Origin: Accumulibacter sp031732815
GTDB taxonomy: Bacteria > Pseudomonadota > Gammaproteobacteria > Burkholderiales > Rhodocyclaceae
DNA: 64,000 nucleotides
Direction: 5' to 3'
Assembly (NCBI RefSeq): GCF_031732815.1
Contig: NZ_JAVMKF010000293.1
Coordinates: forward strand, 15,252 to 79,251
The notes under the pieces were generated by a model that had not been told where the DNA came from, searched no databases, and was given only the letters and a program-made list of their open reading frames with translations. Below are positions 51,428 to 60,335 of this stretch, one piece after another (the stretch's first letter is position 1; every line of letters begins with the position of its first letter). The position numbers and the translations under genes are program-made.

Positions 51428-52759
51428 GTGACTGCTGCCGGCCGCGTTCCGGGCGGAGAGGCTGTAGCCCCCGCGCCGGATTCCCCGCTGAGGCTCTGGC
51501 TCAAGCATCTCGAAGCCTTGCACCCCAAGGGTCAGAGCGGGATCGAACTCGGTCTGGAACGCGTTGTCCGGGTCAAACAGACGCTCGAGCAGCACCTGTC
51601 GTGCCCACTGATCATCGTCGGCGGAACCAACGGCAAGGGCTCCACCTGCGCCTATCTGGAAGCCATCTACAGCTTCGCGGGCTACCGTGTCGGCTGTTAT
51701 ACGTCGCCCCACCTGATCGATTTCAACGAGCGGATACGGATCGATCGGCAGGCGGTAGACGACGGCACGCTGACGCAGGCCTTTGGTCGTGTTGAAAGCG
51801 CCCGGCAAGCCGCCGGCGCAATTGCATTGACCTACTTCGAGTTCGCGACGCTGGCGGCGATTGAGATCTTCTGCGCCTGCCAGGCGGAGGTCGTCATCCT
51901 TGAAGTCGGGCTCGGCGGTCGACTCGACGCGGTGAATGCCTACGATGCGGACTGTGCGATCGTCACCAGCGTCGCGCTCGACCATACCGAATGGCTGGGC
52001 AGTACCCGCGCGGCCATCGGTTTCGAGAAAGCCGGCATCTTTCGGCCCGGTCGGCCGGCGCTGTGTGCCGACCCCGACCCCCCCGCCTCGCTGATCGAGC
52101 ACGCGCTGGCGGTTGGAGCCGATCTGCACCTGCTCGGACGCGATTTCGGCTACTTCGGCGACCGCAACCAGTGGACCTTCTGGGGCCGCGCCGGACTACG
52201 TCGTGGCGGCCTGGCGAATCCGGTCCTGCGCGGCCGCTGCCAGTTGCGTAATGCGAGCGCCGCCCTCGCCGCTGGCGAGTTGCTGCGCAACCGCCTGCCC
52301 CTGTCGATGCAGGCTGTCCGGCGCGGTTTGATTGATCTGTCGCTTGCGGGTCGATTTCAGGTTCTCCCGGGAAAGCCGACGATCATTCTGGATGTCGCGC
52401 ACAACCCGCAGGCGGTCGGCGAGCTGGCGAGCAATCTGGCTGACCTGGGCTACTGTGCGCGAACTTTCGCCGTCGTCGGCATGCTGGCCGACAAGGACAT
52501 TGCCGCTTCGCTGGCGCCTCTGGCCGGCAGGATAGACGAGTGGATGCTGGCCGACCTGGCCGGCCCGCGTGCGGCGAGCGCGGTGCAACTGGCGGGCTTT
52601 GTCGGTACCGGGCCGGGCGGTGCTTGCCAGTGCTTCGTTTCGCCCGGCGTGGCTTTCGACTGCGCGGCCAAGATGGCCAAGGAAGATGATAGAATCGTCG
52701 TCTTCGGATCTTTCCATACGGTCGCAGCCGTCATGCAGGCACTGAACCTTGGTCGCTGA
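51428..52759 (+). CDS. folC: Bifunctional folylpolyglutamate synthase / dihydrofolate synthase
   Basis: FolC adds glutamate to dihydropteroate and folates. The 443-residue Mur-ligase-like protein has LRLWLKHLEALHP near the start, the P-loop GGTNGKGSTCAYLEAI, YTSPHLIDFNERI, LEVGLGGRLDAVNAYD, LDHTEWLG and the C-terminal IILDVAHNPQA. The start is not certain: the GTG at 51428 gives an N-terminus like other FolC proteins, but the ribosome site is weak. The 120 bases between accD and this codon stay open in the folC frame. Confidence 0.93.
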   Translation: MTAAGRVPGGEAVAPAPDSPLRLWLKHLEALHPKGQSGIELGLERVVRVKQTLEQHLSCPLIIVGGTNGKGSTCAYLEAIYSFAGYRVGCYTSPHLIDFNERIRIDRQAVDDGTLTQAFGRVESARQAAGAIALTYFEFATLAAIEIFCACQAEVVILEVGLGGRLDAVNAYDADCAIVTSVALDHTEWLGSTRAAIGFEKAGIFRPGRPALCADPDPPASLIEHALAVGADLHLLGRDFGYFGDRNQWTFWGRAGLRRGGLANPVLRGRCQLRNASAALAAGELLRNRLPLSMQAVRRGLIDLSLAGRFQVLPGKPTIILDVAHNPQAVGELASNLADLGYCARTFAVVGMLADKDIAASLAPLAGRIDEWMLADLAGPRAASAVQLAGFVGTGPGGACQCFVSPGVAFDCAAKMAKEDDRIVVFGSFHTVAAVMQALNLGR

Positions 52760-52812
52760 GCAGAGAGCGCCAGTACGCGACGGCGGTACGCCCGTACATA
52801 CCCACGCTATCG

Positions 52813-53625
52813 ATGACTGAAACCAGTGACCCCCAATTGCAGCTGAAGAAGCGGGCGCGTCGCCGTCTGGTTGGAGCTGTGGCTTTCGCGGGACTGGCCG
52901 CGGTCGTGTTGCCGATGGTCATGGACGACGAGCCGAAGCCACTGGTGCAAAACGTTCAGATTCGCATACCGGGGCAGGATCAGTTGCCGTTCAAACCGGG
53001 CGCCGCGGCTGTGTCGCCGCCGGCCAGCGCGACCGCCGGACAGCCGCCGGCGGTGGCTGCCGTGCCCGGCGACGCAGCCGACGTCGCGAGTGCCAGAGTC
53101 AGTCCAGGTGGCCCGCCAAACGCCCGGCGGGGCGACGCCGAGGGCGGCGGGACAACCCCCAAGGCAAGCGAAAAAGCCCCGGAAAACCGGAAGGCGACTT
53201 CGCCACCGGCGCAGTTGGCGAGCAAGCAGGCCACTCAGCCCGTGCCCAAGCCGGCGGAGAAGACGGCCGCACAAAAGGCAGCCAAGCCCGCCGCGAAACC
53301 GGCATCGGACGACAAGCCTTCACGTCAGGAACAGCAGCGGGCGAAGGCGATTCTGAGCGGTAAGCCGAGCGAAGCGGCGGCGAGCAAGCCGCGCGCCCAG
53401 CACTTCATACAGCTTGGCGCCTTCACCGAAGCGGAAAAGGCCAAGCAGTTGCAGGGGAAGGTCGGTGGCGCTGGCGTCGACACCTACACCGAGTCGTACA
53501 ACTCGCCGGACGGATCGCGCACGCGCGTACGCGCCGGTCCGTTTCCCAGCCGTGAAGCTGCCGACAAGGCACTGGAGAAGCTCAAGCAGCTTGGCGTCAC
53601 CGGAGCTGTTGTCGGCAAGCAATGA
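52813..53625 (+). CDS. SPOR-domain membrane protein (DedD-like)
   Basis: This 270-residue protein has a short cytoplasmic start, one membrane helix (about 20-37), a long Ala/Pro/Lys-rich periplasmic linker and a C-terminal SPOR domain (about 195-270) with FIQLGAFTEAEKAKQLQGK and TRVRAGPFPSREAADKALEKL. SPOR domains bind denuded septal peptidoglycan, so it should localise to the division site, as DedD does. The folC-SPOR-cvpA-purF order is conserved in proteobacteria. Its end overlaps cvpA by four bases. Confidence 0.9.
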   Translation: MTETSDPQLQLKKRARRRLVGAVAFAGLAAVVLPMVMDDEPKPLVQNVQIRIPGQDQLPFKPGAAAVSPPASATAGQPPAVAAVPGDAADVASARVSPGGPPNARRGDAEGGGTTPKASEKAPENRKATSPPAQLASKQATQPVPKPAEKTAAQKAAKPAAKPASDDKPSRQEQQRAKAILSGKPSEAAASKPRAQHFIQLGAFTEAEKAKQLQGKVGGAGVDTYTESYNSPDGSRTRVRAGPFPSREAADKALEKLKQLGVTGAVVGKQ

Positions 53626-54110
53626 CGGTCTTCGATTACGCTGTGGTTTTCGTCGTTGCCGCCTCGCTGCTGCTCGGCTTGTGGCGAGGCGTGGTGGGGG
53701 AAGTCATCGCGTTGACAGCCTGGATCGGCGCATTCCTGGCCGCCAAGTGGTGGGGACCAGCGGCAGGCGAGGGATTCTCGACGATCGCCGAGCCCTCACT
53801 GCGCGTGCTTGCCGGCTGGCTGACGGTATTCGTTGGCGTGCTGGTCGCGATGGCCCTGCTTCGCCTGGCGGTTCAAAGCATGCTCAAAGCGCTCGGTCTG
53901 ACTCTGACCGATCGCCTCCTGGGCGTCATCTTCGGCGTTGCGCGAGGTCTGGCGATTGTCCTGGTGCTCGTCGCGCTGGGCGGCATGACCTCCTTGCCGC
54001 GCGAGAAGTGGTGGAGTGAAGCGTATTTCTCACCGCCACTGCAAACGGCGGTGCTCGCCAGCAAGCCATGGTTGCCGGCAGAGGTGGCCAAACGAATCAG
54101 GTTCGGGTAG
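53622..54110 (+). CDS. cvpA: CvpA family membrane protein
   Basis: CvpA is a 162-residue inner-membrane protein with four predicted helices, named for its need in colicin V production in E. coli and encoded before purF. The N-terminus FDYAVVFVVAASLLLGLWRGVVGEVIALTAWIGA, in pieces, and the LTDRLLGVIFGVARGL block are typical. Its ATG overlaps the SPOR gene stop and it ends nine bases before purF. Confidence 0.93.
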   Translation: MTVFDYAVVFVVAASLLLGLWRGVVGEVIALTAWIGAFLAAKWWGPAAGEGFSTIAEPSLRVLAGWLTVFVGVLVAMALLRLAVQSMLKALGLTLTDRLLGVIFGVARGLAIVLVLVALGGMTSLPREKWWSEAYFSPPLQTAVLASKPWLPAEVAKRIRFG

Positions 54111-54119
54111 GGAAAGTCG

Positions 54120-55646
54120 ATGTGCGGGATTCTTGGAGTTGTCGCGACTACGCCAGTCAACCAGTTGCTCTACGATGGCCTGATGGTCCTGCAGCACCGC
54201 GGGCAGGACGCAGCGGGCATCGCCACGACCGAAGATGATACCTTCCACATGCACAAGGGTTCCGGTCTGGTGCGCGATGTCTTTCGCACGCGCAACATGC
54301 GCGCGCTGCCGGGCAACATGGGAATTGCCCATTGCCGCTACCCGACGGCCGGTTCAGCCTTCGATTCCGCCCTCTCGCAGCCGTTCTACGTCAACTCGCC
54401 GTTCGGCATCGTCCTTGGACACAACGGCAACCTGACCAATACGCAGCAACTGAAGGAAGAGATGTTCCGCCAGGATCTGCGCCACATCAATACGACCTCG
54501 GACTCCGAGGTACTGCTCAACGCGCTGGCGCACGAACTGCAAGCGACGGCGAAGGGGTGTCGGCTCGACCTGGACACCATCTTTGCCGCAGTCAGCGGTG
54601 TCCATCGGCGTTGCCGGGGCGCCTATGCCGTCGTGGCGATGATCGCCGGCTACGGCATGCTCGCCTTTCGTGACCCGCACGGGATTCGTCCGCTGGTCTT
54701 CGGTTTCAACGAAACGCGCGAGGGAACCGAGTACCTTTTCGCTTCGGAAAGCGTCGCGCTCGACACGCTCAACTTTCAGGTTCTGCGCGATGTCGAGCCC
54801 GGCGAAGCGATCTTCGTCGACCTCGAGCACCGGCTGCACCAGCGTCAGTGCGCGCCGAACGCGTCGCTTTCGCCGTGCATCTTCGAGTTCGTCTACCTGG
54901 CTCGTCCGGACTCGGTAATCGATGGCGTCTCGGTTTACGAAGCCCGCCTGCGCATGGGTGAACACCTGGCCGACAAGCTGATCCAGTACATTCCGGTCGA
55001 CCAGATCGATGTGGTGATTCCGATACCGGATTCGAGCCGACCGTCGGCCATGCAGTTGGCGCAGCGAATCGGCGTTCCCTACCGCGAAGGCTTCGTGAAG
55101 AATCGCTATATCGGTCGGACGTTCATCATGCCGGGTCAGGCGACGCGGCGCCGCTCGGTTCGTCAGAAGCTCAATACCGTCGCCCAGGAGTTCAAGGGCA
55201 AGCGCGTCCTGCTCGTCGACGATTCGATCGTGCGCGGCACGACGAGTCGCGAGATCGTCGAAATGGCGCGTGCCGCCGGCGCGCTCAAGGTTTACTTCGC
55301 TTCCGCGTCGCCGCCTGTCCGTTACCCCAATGTTTATGGCATCGACATGCCGACGCGCGCGGAATTGATCGCAACCGGTCGCACGGGCGAAGAAATTGCC
55401 CGCGAAATTGGCGCTGATGCGCTCGTCTATCAGGACTTGCAGGCGCTCGAAGCTTCGATTCGTGACCTCAAGCCGACGCTCTGCCGCTTCGACACATCGT
55501 GCTTCAACGGATCCTATGTTACCGGTGACGTCAGCCCGGAGTACCTGACGGCGATCGAGCAGGCGCGTGAAGGGCATCATCATTTGAGCAAGGACGAGCG
55601 CTGGACTTCGAAGCAACTGCAGCTCAACCTTCTCTCGGTCGGCTGA
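54120..55646 (+). CDS. purF: Amidophosphoribosyltransferase
   Basis: PurF makes phosphoribosylamine from PRPP and glutamine, the first step of purine synthesis. The 508-residue protein starts MCGILGV with Cys as glutaminase nucleophile after Met removal, has LQHRGQDAAGI and GHNGNLTN in the glutaminase domain, and the PRPP motif VLLVDDSIVRGTTSREIVE in the transferase domain. Length and motifs match the E. coli type enzyme without an Fe-S cluster. metZ starts five bases after its stop. Confidence 0.97.
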   Translation: MCGILGVVATTPVNQLLYDGLMVLQHRGQDAAGIATTEDDTFHMHKGSGLVRDVFRTRNMRALPGNMGIAHCRYPTAGSAFDSALSQPFYVNSPFGIVLGHNGNLTNTQQLKEEMFRQDLRHINTTSDSEVLLNALAHELQATAKGCRLDLDTIFAAVSGVHRRCRGAYAVVAMIAGYGMLAFRDPHGIRPLVFGFNETREGTEYLFASESVALDTLNFQVLRDVEPGEAIFVDLEHRLHQRQCAPNASLSPCIFEFVYLARPDSVIDGVSVYEARLRMGEHLADKLIQYIPVDQIDVVIPIPDSSRPSAMQLAQRIGVPYREGFVKNRYIGRTFIMPGQATRRRSVRQKLNTVAQEFKGKRVLLVDDSIVRGTTSREIVEMARAAGALKVYFASASPPVRYPNVYGIDMPTRAELIATGRTGEEIAREIGADALVYQDLQALEASIRDLKPTLCRFDTSCFNGSYVTGDVSPEYLTAIEQAREGHHHLSKDERWTSKQLQLNLLSVG

Positions 55647-55651
55647 TCGCG

Positions 55652-56836
55652 ATGCGCGAGACCAAGGTCCCTCTTTCGCTTGAAACGCTGGCCGTGCGCG
55701 CCGGTCAGGAGCGCAGCCAGTTCAACGAGCACAGCGAAGCCCTGTATCTGACTTCGAGCTTCGTCTTTGCCAACGCTGCGCAAGCGGCGGCCCGTTTTTC
55801 CGGCGAGGAGGAAGGGAATGTCTACTCGCGTTTCACGAATCCAACGGTAAAGGTCTTCCAGGATCGCCTGGCGACACTCGAAGGCGCCGAGGATTGCATT
55901 GCTACGGCGTCCGGGATGTCGGCGATTCTTGCCCTGCTGATGGCCTTGTGCAGCGCTGGCGATCATCTCGTCGCGTCAACCGGACTGTTCGGTGCCACGC
56001 AACAGTTGCTCGGAACGATCATGCCGCGCTTCGGCCTGCGGACAACGTTCGTTGGCCAGACCGACCTCGATGCATGGCAGGCGGCGATCAGGCCGGAAAC
56101 CCGGCTGTTCTTCCTCGAGACGCCGTCGAACCCGCTCACCGAAGTGGCCGACATCGCCGCACTGGCCGCCATCGCTCAGCGGCACAACATCCTGCTCGCG
56201 GTCGACAACTGCTTCTGCACACCGGTGCTGCAGCGCCCCCTCGATCTGGGTGCCGATCTGGTCGTGCACTCGGCAACCAAGTACCTCGACGGACAAGGAC
56301 GCGTCCTCGGTGGCGCGGTCGCCGGCCCGCGAAAGCTGACCGAGGATGTCTTCCGTTTCCTGCGCACGGCCGGCCCGACGCTCTCCGCGTTCAACGCGTG
56401 GATCCTGCTCAAGGGTCTCGAGACGCTCCAGATACGGATGTTGGCGCAGTCAGCCAAGGCGCTCGAGTTGGCCGAATGGCTGGAGGCGCACCCGCGTGTC
56501 GCGCGCGTCTACTACCCCGGTCTGGCCTCGCATGGACAATTCGATCTGGTTCAGCGGCAACAGAAAGGAGGCGGCGCGATCGTCTCCTTTACCGTCAAGG
56601 GCGCGCGCGCCGAAGCGTGGAAAGTGATCGACAGTTGTCGACTGCTGTCGATCACCGCCAACCTGGGTGACACCAAGACCACGCTGACGCACCCGGCATC
56701 GACGACGCACGGACGCCTGACCCAGGAGCAGCGTGCTGCCGCCGGAATCGGCGAAGATCTGCTGCGCATTGCGGTCGGTCTCGAGGCCGTCGCCGACCTG
56801 CAGAACGACCTTGAAAGAGGCCTTGCCGCAAGCTAG
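55652..56836 (+). CDS. metZ: O-succinylhomoserine sulfhydrylase
   Basis: MetZ makes homocysteine directly from O-succinylhomoserine and sulfide with PLP. The 394-residue Cys/Met-metabolism enzyme has ALYLTSSFVFANAAQAAARF near the start, the ETPSNPLTEV motif, VVHSATKYLDGQG with the PLP lysine and NLGDTKTTLTHPASTTH near the end. The purF-metZ order is typical of beta- and gammaproteobacteria. Its last bases overlap the convergent small membrane gene by four bases. Confidence 0.95.
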   Translation: MRETKVPLSLETLAVRAGQERSQFNEHSEALYLTSSFVFANAAQAAARFSGEEEGNVYSRFTNPTVKVFQDRLATLEGAEDCIATASGMSAILALLMALCSAGDHLVASTGLFGATQQLLGTIMPRFGLRTTFVGQTDLDAWQAAIRPETRLFFLETPSNPLTEVADIAALAAIAQRHNILLAVDNCFCTPVLQRPLDLGADLVVHSATKYLDGQGRVLGGAVAGPRKLTEDVFRFLRTAGPTLSAFNAWILLKGLETLQIRMLAQSAKALELAEWLEAHPRVARVYYPGLASHGQFDLVQRQQKGGGAIVSFTVKGARAEAWKVIDSCRLLSITANLGDTKTTLTHPASTTHGRLTQEQRAAAGIGEDLLRIAVGLEAVADLQNDLERGLAAS

Positions 56837-57132
56837 CGGTCTACGCTTTTCGGCTCGCGGCGGCGCGGGCGCGCCAGATCCTCGCGCTCTGCGGCGGCTT
56901 TCCTGAGGGCTTCCTTGGCCGCATTCGGCATCATGAAGTAGGTCATCAGACTGGCGCACAGGCAGACCAGCCAGAACAGGAAGAAGCCGGTCGAATACGT
57001 GGCGATCGGTGGCCACTCGACAAGTTGGCCGAACAGGTACAGCTGCCGTGGATCGATCAGCGTGAAGAACAGGCCTTCGGCAATGCCGGCAGCGATGAAC
57101 GCCGGCCAGAGTATCCAGATGACGTGCTGCAT
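56833..57132 (-). CDS. Small membrane protein of unknown function
   Basis: This 99-residue protein has two membrane helices (about 4-26 and 43-67), the second rich in aromatic residues and cysteine, and a Lys/Arg-rich cytoplasmic tail. The wording PAFIAAGIAEGLFFTLIDP is like conserved hypotheticals common in betaproteobacteria. I place the start at the ATG at 57132; a TTG at 57141 is also in frame. It lies just downstream of tRNA-Thr on the same strand and ends against metZ. No function is assigned. Confidence 0.75.
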   Translation of the reverse strand: MQHVIWILWPAFIAAGIAEGLFFTLIDPRQLYLFGQLVEWPPIATYSTGFFLFWLVCLCASLMTYFMMPNAAKEALRKAAAEREDLARPRRREPKSVDR

Positions 57133-57155
57133 AGGCTCCAACCGAGTGTCTTGAA

Positions 57156-57229
57156 TGGTGCCTCCGGTCGGAATCGAACCAACGCCAGATGATTACAAAT
57201 CAACTGCACGACCTTCATGCTACGGAGGC
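57156..57229 (-). tRNA. tRNA-Thr (anticodon TGT), unusual D-arm
   Basis: On the minus strand a 74-base cloverleaf can be drawn: acceptor GCCTCCG/CGGAGGC (7 bp), anticodon loop TTTGTAA with anticodon TGT, a T-arm GTTGG-TTCGATT-CCGAC, discriminator A and an encoded CCA. Threonine identity elements (G1-C72, C2-G71, G35, U36) are present. The D-arm is short and odd (GCAT, loop GAAGGTC, GTGC): position 14 is not A, and the usual TAGCTC is replaced by TAGCAT. The anticodon stem has one T-T mismatch. It may be a real but divergent tRNA or a decayed copy. It lies between a small membrane protein and the GGDEF gene. Confidence 0.8.
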
Positions 57230-57349
57230 GGACTGAAGCGAGCGGTCGATTATAGCGGAAGTCTACGCCTGCCGCGCCGGGACGGAACGCCGACCGCTCG
57301 ACCACGCATCGGGAAGCGCAGTTCGCGCGATCGGATTGCGACGTACCAC

Positions 57350-57358
57350 TGGTAGAAT
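57350..57358 (+). promoter_or_regulatory. Extended -10 candidate for the GGDEF gene
   Basis: TGG-TAGAAT (57350-57358) lies 28 bases upstream of the ATG at 57387. It has the TGn extended -10 form with 5 of 6 to consensus, but no good -35. Confidence 0.4.
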
Positions 57359-57386
57359 CCGTCCATCAAGCGATCAGGGAAAGCCC

Positions 57387-59180
57387 ATGGCAAACTTGTC
57401 GAATCCCTCTGAAATTGCCCGCGAAGCCTTGCGCCTGCTCGCGGTTCGCCGCCTTCCCCCGTCCCCCGAAAACTACCGGGCGCTGTATCACGAAATTGCC
57501 GGGACCGCCAGCGACGCCGGCGAGCCATTCCCGGAGCGGGAATTGAAAACGCTGCTCGCCGCCTTGCCTCGGCAAACCGTGATCCAGCAACGGTTGGCAA
57601 GGAATTTCGAGAGTGCTTTCAAGGCCAGGAACTGGCCGGAACTGCGTGCTGGCCTGGCCGACCTGGTGCTGCAGCTCGGCAAGGAAGGCGATCTGCCATG
57701 GAGTGAACTTCTCGCCGACTTCGTTCGCCAATGGGATGCCAAGCAGGCCGGCCTGACCGTCGCGCGCAAACGCGAGGCGCTCGAGCGCGTCCTGTCGAGT
57801 GGAGCGGGCGGCAATAGTGAGGTTTTCTTCACGCGCTTGCAAGGACTCGTCAGGTCGTGGGCATCGAACGCGCCGGTGGGCGAGGATATTCCGCTGGTCG
57901 AAGGCGCGACTCCGCTCGGCCTGCCGGTTGAAGGCGCAGCCGGTGCTGCGTCGCCGCCTTGCGAGGCAACAGGAGTCGTCGCTGCCACCGACGAATTGCG
58001 CGATTTGTTCGTCCATACGCTGGCGGTGATCATCCCGACGCTGTTGACCGATGAACCCGAACTGCTTGCCGATACCCGGATGCTGGCCGACAGCGCGCGC
58101 ACGGCCAACTCGCCGGCGGCGGTGCAAGGACTGCAGACCCGACTGCAGAATTTTGCCTTTCGCCTCGAGCTCCTGGCCGAGGACCGCGGCGAAGTGCATG
58201 TGGGTCTGCTCAACCTGTTGCGCCTGCTGATCGAGAACATCGGCGAGCTGGTCGTCGAGGACCACTGGTTGAAAGGTCAGATCGACATCGTGCGTGACAT
58301 CGTTGCCCGGCCGCTGAGCATTCGCTCGCTGAGCGACGCCGAGACTCGTTTGAAGGAGGTCATCTTCAAGCAGAGTCAGCTCAAGCACAGCCTCAACGAG
58401 GCCAAGGAAGCGCTCAAGCAGATGTTGGCCGGTTTCGTCGACCACTTGGCCGAGTTCGCCGATTCGACCTCGGACTATCACGACAAGATCGAAGTCTGTG
58501 CCGACCGGATCAGCCAGGCGGAGGACATTGCGCAGCTCGAAGACGTTCTCGCCGATGTGATTCGCGAAACGCAAATCATCCAGCTCAATGCGCAGCGCTC
58601 GCGCGACGAGTTGCGCGCCGCGCGCCGGCGCGTCGAAGAAGCCGACCAACGCATCAGCCACTTGCAGGCCGAACTCGACAAGGCGAGTACGCTTGTCCGG
58701 CACGACCAGTTGACCGGCGTGCTCAATCGGCGTGGACTGGAAGAAGCCTTCAACAAGGAAGTCGCGCGTTCCCGGCGTCGCCAGGCGACGCTTTGCGTCG
58801 CTTTGCTTGACATCGACAACTTCAAGAAGCTCAATGACTCGCTCGGCCACCAGGCGGGTGACCAGGCGCTGATCCATTTGAGTACGGTGATTCGTGAAAC
58901 GCTGCGACCACACGATACGGTGGCACGCTACGGCGGTGAAGAGTTCATCATCCTGCTGCCCGAGACTCCCGTAGGTGACGCGCAGACGGCGATCGTCCGT
59001 CTGCAGCGCGAACTGACGCGGCGTATCTTCCTGCACGACAATACGCGGCAACTGATCACTTTCAGTGCCGGAGTCAGTGACCTGCGTCCTGATGACACGT
59101 TGGCGCTGGTCACCAAGCGCGCCGATGAAGCTATGTACGCCGCCAAACAGGCCGGCAAGAACCGCGTTTTCGTCGCTTGA
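57387..59180 (+). CDS. Diguanylate cyclase (GGDEF domain) with long helical N-terminus
   Basis: This 597-residue protein ends in a GGDEF domain (about 435-597) that makes cyclic di-GMP. The active-site signature is YGGEEF at 515-520, and an RxxD inhibitory site (RPHD) sits at 507-510, so product inhibition is expected. The first 430 residues have no recognised sensor domain. They are Leu/Ala/Glu-rich and mostly helical, with a coiled coil just before the cyclase that would drive dimerisation. There are no membrane helices, so it is cytoplasmic. The ATG at 57387 lies seven bases after AGGG. Confidence 0.9.
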   Translation: MANLSNPSEIAREALRLLAVRRLPPSPENYRALYHEIAGTASDAGEPFPERELKTLLAALPRQTVIQQRLARNFESAFKARNWPELRAGLADLVLQLGKEGDLPWSELLADFVRQWDAKQAGLTVARKREALERVLSSGAGGNSEVFFTRLQGLVRSWASNAPVGEDIPLVEGATPLGLPVEGAAGAASPPCEATGVVAATDELRDLFVHTLAVIIPTLLTDEPELLADTRMLADSARTANSPAAVQGLQTRLQNFAFRLELLAEDRGEVHVGLLNLLRLLIENIGELVVEDHWLKGQIDIVRDIVARPLSIRSLSDAETRLKEVIFKQSQLKHSLNEAKEALKQMLAGFVDHLAEFADSTSDYHDKIEVCADRISQAEDIAQLEDVLADVIRETQIIQLNAQRSRDELRAARRRVEEADQRISHLQAELDKASTLVRHDQLTGVLNRRGLEEAFNKEVARSRRRQATLCVALLDIDNFKKLNDSLGHQAGDQALIHLSTVIRETLRPHDTVARYGGEEFIILLPETPVGDAQTAIVRLQRELTRRIFLHDNTRQLITFSAGVSDLRPDDTLALVTKRADEAMYAAKQAGKNRVFVA

Positions 59181-59251
59181 GGAATGCCGTGCAGCGGTGG
59201 CGGGTGGCGCTCGCGGCCGGCGCCGACGGGGGCGCAGCAGGCCGAATCGCG

Positions 59252-60073
59252 TCAACCGACTGTTGAGCGCCGACTCGCCAGATGCTGGAGAACCTCGCCG
59301 GCAGCGATGAAGCCAAAGGTCGCCGTCACGCACACGGTCGAGCCAAAGCCAGCGCAGCTCAGTCCGCCGGCGGACGGGCGTTCGCCGCAAGCCCCTTCGA
59401 CGAGCGGCGGGCGGACCGCTTCGGTCGAAAACACGGCGGGGATGCCAAACTTGCGCCGCGGGTCGCGCGGAAAGCCGCACTCGCGGCGTAAGCGCGAGCG
59501 AACCCTGGCGAGCAGAGGGTCCTGTATCGTCCGCGCCAGGTCAGTGATCGCGATGCGTGTCGGATCAAGCTGCCCGCCGGCGCTTCCGGCAGTGATCAGG
59601 GGCACTCCCCGCGGCTTTGCCCAGGCGATCATTGCCGCCTTCGTCCGCACCTGATCGGTCGCATCGATCACATAGTCGCAGCTCGCGCAGAGCAACTGCG
59701 CGACGTTCTCGGGGGTGACGAAATCCTCGATCTCGTGTACTTCGCATCTCGGATTGATCAGGCGGATACGCTGCGCCATGCCGCTCACTTTGGCGCGGCC
59801 GAACTCACCGGCGAGTGCGTGCGCCTGCCGGTTGACGTTCGATTCCGCGATCATGTCGAGGTCAATCAGCGTGAGTTTTCCGATAGCCGATCGCGCCAGG
59901 GCCTCGACTGCCCAGGAACCGACTCCACCGATGCCGACGACGGTGACGTGCGACCGACGAAAGGTGTCCAGCGCGGATGCTCCGTACAGACGCGCCACGC
60001 CGCCAAAGCGACGCGCCGAGTCGGTCTCGGTAGCGAAGTGTTCCTGGTCGTGGCCAATTTCCGTGTGCGCCAT
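59252..60073 (-). CDS. tcdA: tRNA threonylcarbamoyladenosine dehydratase
   Basis: TcdA (CsdL) cyclises t6A37 of tRNA to ct6A with ATP. The 273-residue E1-like protein has RFGGVARLYGASALDTFRRS at the start, the nucleotide motif GIGGVGSWAVEALARSAI, DLDMIAESNVNRQ, VIDATDQVRTKAAMI and the late TATFGFIAA. The ATG at 60073 is preceded by GGAG at seven bases. A longer frame to 60229 is not supported. It is divergent from ppk2. Its target includes tRNA-Thr-type NNU/ANN-reading tRNAs, one of which lies nearby. Confidence 0.93.
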   Translation of the reverse strand: MAHTEIGHDQEHFATETDSARRFGGVARLYGASALDTFRRSHVTVVGIGGVGSWAVEALARSAIGKLTLIDLDMIAESNVNRQAHALAGEFGRAKVSGMAQRIRLINPRCEVHEIEDFVTPENVAQLLCASCDYVIDATDQVRTKAAMIAWAKPRGVPLITAGSAGGQLDPTRIAITDLARTIQDPLLARVRSRLRRECGFPRDPRRKFGIPAVFSTEAVRPPLVEGACGERPSAGGLSCAGFGSTVCVTATFGFIAAGEVLQHLASRRSTVG

Positions 60074-60233
60074 GCAGCATCTCCGCTTGGACATCGGCAA
60101 GAGTCTAACGGAAAGTGGGCCCGTCGGGCGGCCAGCGGGCCTCCGCCTTTCGTCGTCGCCTGACATTTCTGCAGGTGGAGCAGGCCGATCGCCGGAAAAG
60201 CACCAAAAGAGCCCACGAAAAGCCAACAAGCCA

Positions 60234-60263
60234 TTGAAGCGCCGGATATCTTGGCGCTATCAT
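60234..60263 (+). promoter_or_regulatory. Promoter candidate for ppk2
   Basis: TTGAAG (60234-60239), an 18-base spacer and TATCAT (60258-60263) lie in the tcdA-ppk2 divergent gap. A transcript would start near 60270 and have a leader of about 65 nt. Confidence 0.5.
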
Positions 60264-60335
60264 CACGCATGCCGTCAAGCACGGCGATGGCTTCAGTTTT
60301 TGGTCACACGTACATCCACATCGGGAGAAAATTTG

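Noticed and set aside
51314..51431. Frameshift between two overlapping frames before folC
   Set aside because: The FolC N-terminus is complete from the GTG at 51428, so no sequencing error needs to be assumed.
57366..59480. 704-residue minus-strand frame antisense to the GGDEF gene
   Set aside because: Shadow frame over a clear GGDEF gene that has a ribosome site and motifs; no domain in the antisense product.
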